Assembly (NCBI GenBank): GCA_016721905.1
Contig: JADKHH010000003.1
Span: forward strand, 372,001 to 436,000
DNA length: 64,000 nucleotides
Direction of reading: 5' to 3'
Origin: Candidatus Opimibacter skivensis
GTDB lineage: Bacteria; Bacteroidota; Bacteroidia; Chitinophagales; Saprospiraceae
Shown: positions 25,837 to 33,370 of the stretch, in pieces
Position numbering within the stretch: position 1 is the first letter of the stretch
Layout of the letters: each line of letters starts with the position of its first letter
Notes under the pieces: generated by a model
Told to the model about the DNA's origin: nothing
Seen by the model: the letters and a program-made list of their open reading frames with translations, nothing else
The model's database searches: none
Position numbers and translations under genes: made by a program

Positions 25837-26447
25837 CCAATGGATTTTTTGATGACAGAGTACGATCTTCGGTGCTGTTACATCTGGGACTTGCCGTAAG
25901 CCGTCTTGGTGATGAGTTTGCGCGGGAAGCTGATTTTTCGAATGATGTATTGGCTATACCTGACCAGTCTGCCATCCGTGGGCTCAATCCTGGTTATGCC
26001 GCAGGTCAGTTGATTGTAGTGACTGAATCAACTAAGGATATGGTGCTTTCTCCTGATAAGATATATGTCTTTTATCAGGCACCGGAGAATCTAAAACCAG
26101 TAGCCGGTATTGCTACGGTCACGGAAGGTAATATGGTTTCCCATGTGCAATTGTTGGCCAGAAACCTGGGCATTCCTAATGCTGTCGTCTCTAAGGAGAA
26201 TATGGAAGCCATACGCGCTTTTCACCTGCTTGATGTTTTCTATGCGGTTTCTAACAAAGGCACGGTGATCATCAAGCCTTGGTTTACGATGGCGCCATGG
26301 GAGTTTGAACTTTTTAAAAAGAAAAAAGAACGGGAAGAAAAAATTTCGGTTCCAGTAGATCGGATTTTACTGGATAATCCAACATCCTCAATCTCAACAA
26401 GTAAATGCATCACAATCAGGAAAAGTGTGTGGCCCGAAAGCGGCTAA
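25767..26447 (+). CDS. Dikinase-like protein, phosphohistidine domain (frameshifted middle part)
   Basis: This is the middle of the protein starting at 24559. The segment GIATVTEGNMVSHVQLLARNLGIPNAVV matches the PEP-utilising mobile (swivelling) domain, with the phosphoacceptor His in VSHVQLLAR. A lysine-rich linker (ELFKKKKEREEKI) follows. The frame then slips: the last residues CITIRKSVWPESG are an artefact, and the correct reading ASQSGKVCGPKAANLG continues in 26425-27474. Deleting one base near 26378 joins the two. In classical pyruvate phosphate dikinase the mobile domain comes after the ATP-grasp domain. Here it comes before, as in plant alpha-glucan water dikinases. Confidence 0.75.
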   Translation: MGAGMVRANYFPVINLYKDFEPLANGFFDDRVRSSVLLHLGLAVSRLGDEFAREADFSNDVLAIPDQSAIRGLNPGYAAGQLIVVTESTKDMVLSPDKIYVFYQAPENLKPVAGIATVTEGNMVSHVQLLARNLGIPNAVVSKENMEAIRAFHLLDVFYAVSNKGTVIIKPWFTMAPWEFELFKKKKEREEKISVPVDRILLDNPTSSISTSKCITIRKSVWPESG

Positions 26448-27474
26448 CCTCGGTCAGTTGAAGAAGATGTTTCCTGACAATGTGGTAGAAGGAATAGTAT
26501 TACCATTTTCGATTTTCAGACAACATATGGACCAGACCATTCCCGGACATCAAACCACGTATTGGAACATGATGTACGGTACTTTTAAAGAAGGAGAGCG
26601 AATGCGTAGCAGCGGAGCATCTGAACCTGATATAGAAGCATTCCTTTTACATGGTTTGGATTCCCTGCGTGGGTTAATTAAAAAGATGCCTTTGCTTCCT
26701 TCGTTTAAAAGTGAAATGCAGCAACAATTCCAGGCAGCCTTTGGTCTGCCGCTGGGCAAGGTGCCTGTCTTTGTGCGAAGTGATACCAACATGGAAGACC
26801 TCAAGGACTTTACAGGTGCGGGTCTTAACCTCACGGTCTTCAATGTCGTTGATGTTGAAAAGATATACCAGGGCATTCGTGATGTATGGGCTTCACCGTA
26901 TACGGAGCGGAGTTTTAAGTGGAGGCAGCGGTACCTGAACAATCCTGAGAATGTATTTCCATCCATTGTGATTATTCCAAGTGTGGATGCTGATCATTCA
27001 GGCGTGATGGTTACTAAAGGTGTTACAACAGGAAGTGAGAAAGACATTACGGTTGCTTTCAATCATGGGGTTGGTGGTGCTGTGGATGGTCAGGCTGCAG
27101 AATCATGGTTGCTGAATGCCAATGGTGCGGATTTGCTGCTTACACCAGCCAGGGAGTCATCTTATCTTTCCATACCAGCCACAGGTGGGAGCCTACGCAG
27201 ACCAGCTACATTTGAAAGCAGAATTCTTACACCCGCGCATCTTAAAGAATTGAGAACACTGGCGGCGAGGATACTTAAGGAATTGCCAAATGCACCAGGC
27301 ATCAGCACTACGGGTCCATTTGATATGGAGCTTGGTTTTAAGGATGATAAGATGTGGCTTTTCCAGGTTCGTCCTTTTGTAGAAAACAAACAGGCTGCCG
27401 CATCTGTATACTTGCAGTTTATAACTCCTGAGTTTGACGGCGGGCAATCAGTTTCACTTGATATGACTATATAA
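26425..27474 (+). CDS. Dikinase-like protein, ATP-grasp domain (frameshifted C-terminal part)
   Basis: This piece holds a PPDK_N-type ATP-grasp domain: GPKAANLGQLKK at the start, VPVFVRSDTNMEDLKDFTGAGL with the ATP-binding Arg, DVWASPYTERSFKWR, GVMVTKGVTTGSEKDITV, and FDMELGF ... WLFQVRPF with the Asp/Glu and Gln/Arg of the nucleotide site. The catalytic residues look intact, which argues that the frame breaks are errors or very recent. There is no PEP/pyruvate TIM barrel, so the enzyme would use another phosphate acceptor. The ATG at 26425 is not a true start. The downstream serine-hydrolase gene begins 2 bases after this stop, so the two are translationally coupled. Confidence 0.8.
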   Translation: MCGPKAANLGQLKKMFPDNVVEGIVLPFSIFRQHMDQTIPGHQTTYWNMMYGTFKEGERMRSSGASEPDIEAFLLHGLDSLRGLIKKMPLLPSFKSEMQQQFQAAFGLPLGKVPVFVRSDTNMEDLKDFTGAGLNLTVFNVVDVEKIYQGIRDVWASPYTERSFKWRQRYLNNPENVFPSIVIIPSVDADHSGVMVTKGVTTGSEKDITVAFNHGVGGAVDGQAAESWLLNANGADLLLTPARESSYLSIPATGGSLRRPATFESRILTPAHLKELRTLAARILKELPNAPGISTTGPFDMELGFKDDKMWLFQVRPFVENKQAAASVYLQFITPEFDGGQSVSLDMTI

Positions 27475-27476
27475 AT

Positions 27477-28736
27477 ATGGTATTCCGAAGCATTGCACTC
27501 ACGGTTATCTTGGTTTGCATTTTCAGCACGGGTGCACCATCATATCCGATTGATGCGTATCAACTCACCAATATTCGCCGGCTTGATTATTTGCAACAAG
27601 TCGTGGATGGAGACATCAAAGGCACTTTGCCAGTGCCGGGCGCGATGAAGTCTATCAATGACATCTGCCTTAACCTGATGAATCCGATGGGAGATAGTCT
27701 TTACAAAATCCCAGCTCCTGATCCGGCCTTGCAGAAAGCCTTGAATAGTTTGTTTCCTGGACTCAATGAGAATTACAGTGTGGCCTTGCTTGATATTACG
27801 GTAGGAAGACCTGCCCGATACGCAAGCCGCAAGGAAACAGCAGGATACCAGCCCGGCAGTGTTGGTAAGCTTGCTGTTTTGTTAGCTGTTTTTACAGAGC
27901 TGGCTAAAATTTATCCCGACTCTTTTGCTATGCGGCAGGAGCTTTTATGTACGAAAGAAGTTCGCGGTGGCGTGTGGGCGTTGACAGATGAACATACAGT
28001 GTCCATTTTCAACACACAAACACAGACCCTTAAGAAAAGGCAGGTGCAGGCGAATGATGTGTTCCTGCTTTACGAGTGGCTTGATTATATGATGTCGGTC
28101 AGCAACAATGGTGCTGCAGCTGTATGCTGGCGCGAGGCAATCCTGATGCGCGCATTTGGAAAGGATTATCCGAATCTGACAGAAGCCAAGGCTGAGGAAT
28201 ATTTTAAAGCAACACCTAAATCCGAGTTGTCAGAACTTGCTATCCAAGTTGTCAACGACCCGTTGCGTGAACTAGGCATTGCACATGATGAGTGGCGGCT
28301 CGGTACGATGTTTACCAGCGGTGCATCCGGGCGCATTCCTCCGAAGGGTGGAAGCATTGGTACACCACTGGGATTGATGAAATTCCTGATCAAGATGGAA
28401 CGCGGCCTTGCTGTAGATGAAGAGAGCAGTCTTGAAATGAAAAGATTGTTTTACATGACGGACAGGCGCATACGCTATGCATCAGCACCGGCTTTGCGTA
28501 ACGCAGCCGTCTATTTCAAATCCGGGAGCTTGTATAAATGCCGCCCCGAGGAAGGTTATTCCTGTGCAAAGTATAAAGGCAATGTGGACAATTTTATGAA
28601 CAGTGTCGCCATCATCGAACATCCTGATGGTACGACCTACATGGTAGCACTCATGTCCAATGTGCGCAAGAAGAACAGCGCCAATGATCATATGGCACTC
28701 GCTGCAGCCATTGATAAAAAGGTTCGGGGACTATAA
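27477..28736 (+). CDS. Exported class-A-like serine hydrolase (penicillin-binding fold)
   Basis: A signal peptide (residues 1-22, MVFRSIALTVILVCIFSTG) precedes a beta-lactamase/transpeptidase-like fold. The three active-site motifs are visible: S-x-x-K in PGSVGKLAVLL (about residue 131), S-x-N in MSVSNNGAAAVC (about 207), and K-S-G in YFKSGSLYKC (about 348). Insertions make it longer (419 residues) than class A beta-lactamases, so a peptidase or esterase role is as likely as beta-lactam hydrolysis. It starts 2 bases after the dikinase stop, so the two are co-expressed. A second hydrolase with the same three motifs lies 3 kb away in the convergent operon (31804-32799). Confidence 0.85.
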   Translation: MVFRSIALTVILVCIFSTGAPSYPIDAYQLTNIRRLDYLQQVVDGDIKGTLPVPGAMKSINDICLNLMNPMGDSLYKIPAPDPALQKALNSLFPGLNENYSVALLDITVGRPARYASRKETAGYQPGSVGKLAVLLAVFTELAKIYPDSFAMRQELLCTKEVRGGVWALTDEHTVSIFNTQTQTLKKRQVQANDVFLLYEWLDYMMSVSNNGAAAVCWREAILMRAFGKDYPNLTEAKAEEYFKATPKSELSELAIQVVNDPLRELGIAHDEWRLGTMFTSGASGRIPPKGGSIGTPLGLMKFLIKMERGLAVDEESSLEMKRLFYMTDRRIRYASAPALRNAAVYFKSGSLYKCRPEEGYSCAKYKGNVDNFMNSVAIIEHPDGTTYMVALMSNVRKKNSANDHMALAAAIDKKVRGL

Positions 28737-28763
28737 AATCAGGATCTTCCGACATCTCCTTTT

Positions 28764-28850
28764 TTAGTGGGGTTAAAACCCCACTTTACAAAATCCGTCG
28801 TGCCTACGGCACTTGTGTCGATGATTTGTTATCATCGATCTTTTTAGAAT
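28764..28850. repeat. Three-hairpin intergenic repeat, copy 1
   Basis: AGTGGGGTT-AA-AACCCCACT, then GTGCCTACGGCAC, then GATGATTTGTTATCATC, in that order. A near-identical element lies at 33217-33302. It follows the stop of the plus-strand hydrolase gene and precedes the TCTCACG array that ends the convergent gene. Confidence 0.8.
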
Positions 28851-28904
28851 GATTTTATGATGGATGCTTTTGGGCCTCTTATGCCTCTTGAGCCTTTTCG
28901 GCCT

Positions 28905-28975
28905 CTCACGTTCTCACGTTCTCACATTCTCACGATCTCACGCTCTCACGTTCTCACGCTCTCACGTTCTCACGC
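28905..28975. repeat. TCTCACGT array overlapping the end of the transporter gene
   Basis: CTCTCACG and TTCTCACG words run up to and into the stop codon of the minus-strand gene, whose last codons GCG TGA are built from the array. It is preceded by GCCTCTTATGCCTCTTGAGCC words. Confidence 0.8.
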
Positions 28976-31789
28976 CTGAGCCAGCATCTTCTTAGCCAGC
29001 ATACTGATCCTTGGATTATCATCCTTTGCAGCCAGGTGTAGTAACGGTGTATATTTTTCCTTAGCGATGGCTTCTATTAAAGAGAGGACAGCCAACTTAA
29101 CAAGATCATCATCGCCTTTCAGCAAGCGCTCAAAGCTTGATTGTTTGGTCAATACTTCAAGATCCAGCCTGGCCATCACATCATCAGACATCGTTTCCAG
29201 TGAGGCTGTTTCCACGATAGGCATGACTATCTTTTTCAAAGCAGGCTCCAGGATATTATCCAGCAATTCAATTGCATTCATTCGGACGGCAGGGTCTTCA
29301 TGGTGGAGTTCCTTGAATAAAGGTAAAATGACATTCGGTGGATAAGCCAGGCCGATGACCCAAAAAATATGTTCAAGGATGTTATTGCGTCTCCTCTCCA
29401 GTAACTCTATCAATTCATTCAGCGCCAAGCTGATCTTTTGATCATCCTTGTATCTCTCCAGGCTGTGTTGTGCTGTATAGCTCAAGACAAGTGTGTCTTT
29501 GTAAAGGTCAATATCCCCGGTGATAACGGGTATCAGGCGCTTCCAGCCAATGGTGAGATGTGGAAACCGGGCTTTGATCTTGTGCAGGGATTCAAGGGCT
29601 TCCATTTTTACGATTGGATCCTCTTGCTGCACTAACGCAAAAAGATAATCGACGGCTTGCTGGGTTTCCATCGTTTCCGCGAGTGCAGGTAATTGAATCA
29701 GCAGATCTGTTTTTGTCTCCAGGGCACGGCTCACATCTTCCAGTATCGGCAGTAATTCTGCAGGTTCATATCTGGCAAGTGCTTTTCTGGCGGCGGATCT
29801 TGTTGATTTATTTGGGAGAAATGAAAGTAGTGTCTTGATAAAGCAATGTGCCTGGCTGCTACCAGCGGATAGAATAGCTTGTTTGACAACAGCCGGACTG
29901 AGGTCTTTCATGTAGTCTTCCAGGATGGGATAGAAAGCCGCAAGTTTTCCATAGCCGATGGTTCGTGCGATCATGATCTTGAATGCTTCCAGGTCTTTTG
30001 GCGCATTCAGGTTTTTCGATTGTTCTAATTTTTCCTGCAGTCGTTCCTGGAGTTTAAACATAGCCTGCATGTCGGGATTATCGCAGGCTTCTGTCGCAAG
30101 CCCTACAAGTGCTGCACCGTTGACAGCAGGATCTTCATCCAGCAGATAGGCATTGATCATGTCTACGCGGTTTTGCCTTGTTTGGGCCAACAGGGTGGAA
30201 AAAGCCCTTGATCTGACTTCATCGTCAGGATCTTTTAATAAAGGCTCTATAATACCTGTGATGGTATGGTCGGTGGAATAATAAAGGCAGCGTAAAGCGG
30301 CCTGACGCACTATAGGAGATTCGTGAGCCAGCAAAGGAATCGTATCGGGCATCAGCCTGGCATCCTTGCTCTCTTCAATTCTGGCCAACAGGTAAAGAAT
30401 TTGTTTAGTCGTCCCTGTCTGGAGTGTGCGACGGATACCACCTATCACTGAAGTGGCCGTGTGACGAAATTCCTTTTTCGTCGAAGGTTGTCTCGTCATA
30501 CCTGCCCTGGCTTCAAAAGCAAGAACGTATTCTCTACGCAAACGAATGGCGAAGTATATCCAAAGGAAAATAAGTAGCAGGATCATAGCGCAAACGGCGC
30601 GGACGGAAAGGTTAAGTCCGTTGACCAGAAAGATGAGGATGATCCCACCGATGCCTGTAGCGGTTGTGTCCACGAAGACATCAATAAATGTTTTCGCCTG
30701 GCTTTTGATTGCCATGGGGATAGGCAGGATGAGTAATTCAGTGACGGCCTTATTAATGGATTGCTTCAAGGAGATATCCAGGATTTTAAGGCTTGTTCCG
30801 GCCCAAAGCACCGGCGTATAGAGCACTGCCGCTGCGCCGGCAAAGAGGACTGCCGGTGAAACAAAAAGGCTTCTGCCGACACCAAGGGCCGCCAGGACAC
30901 GCTGTGTGACCAGCAGTTGAACACCGAGGGAGATTACATTGGCTGTGGAAAACCAAAAGCCAAAGAAGGCTGTGAGCTTTTCAGGATCTTGTATCCGCTG
31001 TGAGGCAATGGAGCTAAATTGGAATTCAATTAATTTGCTCACGACTACACTGATCCCCATGATCAGGGCCAGGAAGGTCAGATGTTTTGAATTACGGATC
31101 AGTCGCAGCGGATACTCATGCAGTGTCTTTGTCTGGCGGCTTTGGACAGTCCGGTTAAATTCAGGAACGAAGGTTAGCCATATGCGTTGATTGACCCTCA
31201 TGCCCACCATCAGCATAGCGGAGGCAACCAGCAGGATATTTTTACCGTCCATCAATGGTGCAAGCGCAGAAGTAATATAGCCGCCGCTGATCCCGCCGGC
31301 GATGGCCCCTGCTCCGATGATTCCGAAAAGGCGCTTAGCTTCCAGCGAACTGAAGACAAGATTACCGAGTAGCCAGAATTGAGAAGTAGTGATCAGCCCA
31401 AACAAGGCCACGCCGATATAAAAAACATAACTCATCCAGTCTTTAAAGAAGTCAAGATGGAGCAGGATCGCAAATGAGATCAGGGCGAAAATCGAGATCA
31501 TGTAGGTCCGTGCCATGATCGTGCCCAATGGCAAACGGTTCAATAATCGTGAATAGGCAGTAGCGACGGCCAAAGCTGTAAGTGCGACCAGCAGGAAGAC
31601 GAGCGGCAATTTGTCGATACCGGCAGTAGCGAGGAATTGGGCATTGACGACGGGCTTGACGATCCAGAGGCATTGGATCAGCAGGAATACATTGAGCTGC
31701 ATGAGCAATACACGTCGGAATTCACCCACGCGGATGTCAAACATCCGAAGGAAGAAGTCTTTTCCCTTCGACAGCAGCGCTTCAAACAT
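28970..31789 (-). CDS. NTT/MFS-like membrane transporter with C-terminal HEAT repeats
   Basis: Residues about 20-425 hold ten to twelve hydrophobic helices with nucleotide-translocase/MFS signatures: QCLWIVKPVVNAQFLATAG, LPLVFLLVALTALAV, and FWLLGNLVFSSLEAKRLFGIIGAGAIAGG. From about residue 450 the protein is a chain of HEAT-like helical pairs (IVRQAALRCLYYS, DPDDEVRSRAFSTLL, EDPAVNGAALVGLA, EDPAVRMNAIELLD). Fusions of this transporter type to HEAT repeats are known in free-living bacteria, where the transported substrate is not established; energy-parasite relatives exchange ATP for ADP. The gene follows the serine hydrolase at 31804 by 14 bases on the same strand and converges on the dikinase operon. 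Confidence 0.8.
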   Translation of the reverse strand: MFEALLSKGKDFFLRMFDIRVGEFRRVLLMQLNVFLLIQCLWIVKPVVNAQFLATAGIDKLPLVFLLVALTALAVATAYSRLLNRLPLGTIMARTYMISIFALISFAILLHLDFFKDWMSYVFYIGVALFGLITTSQFWLLGNLVFSSLEAKRLFGIIGAGAIAGGISGGYITSALAPLMDGKNILLVASAMLMVGMRVNQRIWLTFVPEFNRTVQSRQTKTLHEYPLRLIRNSKHLTFLALIMGISVVVSKLIEFQFSSIASQRIQDPEKLTAFFGFWFSTANVISLGVQLLVTQRVLAALGVGRSLFVSPAVLFAGAAAVLYTPVLWAGTSLKILDISLKQSINKAVTELLILPIPMAIKSQAKTFIDVFVDTTATGIGGIILIFLVNGLNLSVRAVCAMILLLIFLWIYFAIRLRREYVLAFEARAGMTRQPSTKKEFRHTATSVIGGIRRTLQTGTTKQILYLLARIEESKDARLMPDTIPLLAHESPIVRQAALRCLYYSTDHTITGIIEPLLKDPDDEVRSRAFSTLLAQTRQNRVDMINAYLLDEDPAVNGAALVGLATEACDNPDMQAMFKLQERLQEKLEQSKNLNAPKDLEAFKIMIARTIGYGKLAAFYPILEDYMKDLSPAVVKQAILSAGSSQAHCFIKTLLSFLPNKSTRSAARKALARYEPAELLPILEDVSRALETKTDLLIQLPALAETMETQQAVDYLFALVQQEDPIVKMEALESLHKIKARFPHLTIGWKRLIPVITGDIDLYKDTLVLSYTAQHSLERYKDDQKISLALNELIELLERRRNNILEHIFWVIGLAYPPNVILPLFKELHHEDPAVRMNAIELLDNILEPALKKIVMPIVETASLETMSDDVMARLDLEVLTKQSSFERLLKGDDDLVKLAVLSLIEAIAKEKYTPLLHLAAKDDNPRISMLAKKMLAQA

Positions 31790-31803
31790 ATGAGGCTGCT
31801 AAT

Positions 31804-32799
31804 CTACCCCTTTAGGGCCAAGACATTATCGATTTTCAACATTAAATCACGAAGGATTTTTTCGCCATTGCTGTCCTGGGCCAGGGCAACAACAATATAG
31901 CGGCGGGTCTTGTCCCAGACCAGTGCTGAATCAGCGTGCCAGTTTTCCCAGGTGCCGGACTTGCGGTATACCTTGGCTGTAGGTGCTACGCGATCGAGCA
32001 CGGAGACAAACTTATGGTGAAGCTGAGGATCAACCAGCATCTGAAGCATGTCTTTTGACCTGTCTTCATTGACTAACTGACCGAAAGCAAGCATGTAATA
32101 ATATTTGCAAACCTGCATCACGGAAGCAGCGTGGCTCAGACCCTTGATCGGATCGCCTACGCGGGTACCACCGCCGCCATAAGGTTTTCCAACCCACAGG
32201 CCACCGCCATTCTTCTTATCGTAGAGGTTGTAGCAGGGATCCTGAAGCACCTTAGAGATATAATCAATTCCAACCCGGTTGAACATGCGGCTGGCAGCTT
32301 CATTGCTGCTCTTTGCGATCATCAACCGCATATCTGCCTTTACCTCAGGTGTTTCTTTTATTTTTCCACTGGCGATTGCATCTTCGGAGGCAAGGAGGAT
32401 AGCAATCTTCGGCAGGCTCGCAGCATAGACCATGTTGTTAGGATTGATCGCTGCAAAACGGGAATGCATCGGATCCTCCATATCCACAATGCCAATGCTC
32501 AGGGTTTTATTTTTTGAAAGCTCGACCCACCTTTTATCCGATCTCAGGATACCTTCGAGTGCTTGTTGCAGTTCAGCATCCTGTAATTGCTCCATGGGGA
32601 TAATAGCTTCGGTAGGAACATCCAGAGGTAAGGTGTTGATATCTACTGCGGGAGCAACGACTACCTCTTCCACGATACCAGCGGAGAAATCCGTCAGGAT
32701 GTTTGAGTTAGCCGAACTCCAGGAAGTCAGGGTAAAGAAGAAAATAATAAGGACTGAACTCAAAGAGTAAAGGATGGAGAAACCGGCTATTTTCTTCAT
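31804..32799 (-). CDS. Exported class A beta-lactamase-like serine hydrolase
   Basis: An N-terminal hydrophobic segment (about residues 5-32) is a signal peptide or anchor. The catalytic motifs are S-x-x-K in YAASLPKIAILL (about residue 135), S-x-N in MIAKSSNEAASRMF (about 168), and K-S-G in VYRKSGTWENWHAD (about 282). A glycine-rich insert KPYGGGGTRVGD lies between the last two. At 331 residues it is close to class A enzymes, but the omega-loop Glu motif is not obvious, so it may be a muropeptide or peptide hydrolase rather than a lactamase. It is promoter-proximal to the transporter-HEAT gene. Confidence 0.85.
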   Translation of the reverse strand: MKKIAGFSILYSLSSVLIIFFFTLTSWSSANSNILTDFSAGIVEEVVVAPAVDINTLPLDVPTEAIIPMEQLQDAELQQALEGILRSDKRWVELSKNKTLSIGIVDMEDPMHSRFAAINPNNMVYAASLPKIAILLASEDAIASGKIKETPEVKADMRLMIAKSSNEAASRMFNRVGIDYISKVLQDPCYNLYDKKNGGGLWVGKPYGGGGTRVGDPIKGLSHAASVMQVCKYYYMLAFGQLVNEDRSKDMLQMLVDPQLHHKFVSVLDRVAPTAKVYRKSGTWENWHADSALVWDKTRRYIVVALAQDSNGEKILRDLMLKIDNVLALKG

Positions 32800-32977
32800 T
32801 CGGGAGAATTAAATACGTGTGAACTATGTAAACCTAACTTGTAATTGTGTAAAGTTAGTGCCTGAGGCCGGAATAATAACCCCGATTTGCAGCTTATTAA
32901 CACCTGTTAACCCATAATTGCCTGTTTTTGGGGTGGAAAACCCTATAAAATTTTGAGGTTGCCCCGGGTTTTCCCTG

Positions 32978-33129
32978 ATTGCCGCTGGCCTGGTGTCCTC
33001 ACCACCAGCGGGGATTGCGGATTGCCGCTGGCCTGGTGTCCTCACCACCAGCGGGGATTGCGGTGGTTGTTGGTGGGGACACCAACAACGGCTTCGCCGG
33101 AGATCTGCCGCTGGCCTGGTGTCCTCACT
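32978..33129. repeat. GCCGCTGGCCTGGTGTC repeat cluster downstream of the DUF2339 gene
   Basis: Two and a half copies of a 37-45 bp unit (GCCGCTGGCCTGGTG, CCTCACCACCAGCGG) surround the hairpin TTGTTGGTG-GGGA-CACCAACAA with the tail CGGCTTCGCCGG. A related cluster flanks the other side of the DUF2339 gene (35788-35938). Between 33130 and 33216 lie AGCTATCAGCTATCAG words. Confidence 0.8.
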
Positions 33130-33216
33130 TTTAGCTATCAGCTATCAGCTCTCAGTTTTCAGTCATGTACCTGCTGGTAGCTTACAGCTACCAGTGTTTA
33201 GTGTTTAGGTGTTTTC

Positions 33217-33302
33217 TTAGTGGGGTTAAAACCCCACTTTACAATATCGGTCGTGCCTACGGCACTTGGATCGATGATGACAAATCATCGATCTTATTAG
33301 AA
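33217..33302. repeat. Three-hairpin intergenic repeat, copy 2
   Basis: Same order of hairpins as 28764-28850: AGTGGGGTT-AA-AACCCCACT, GTGCCTACGGCAC, GATGATGACAAATCATC. It is followed by GAGCCTCTTTAACCC and GCCTCTTAAGCC words reaching the stop codon at 33371. Confidence 0.8.
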
Positions 33303-33370
33303 TTATTCGATCTTAAAGGCACTTGAGCCTCTTTAACCCTTCGGCCTCTTAAGCCTTTTTTTTCTTAGCC

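Noticed and set aside
27477..32799. Antibiotic-resistance beta-lactamase pair
   Set aside because: Both hydrolases keep the S-x-x-K, S-x-N and K-S-G motifs, but a class A omega-loop Glu is not evident and lengths differ. A resistance role is not supported.
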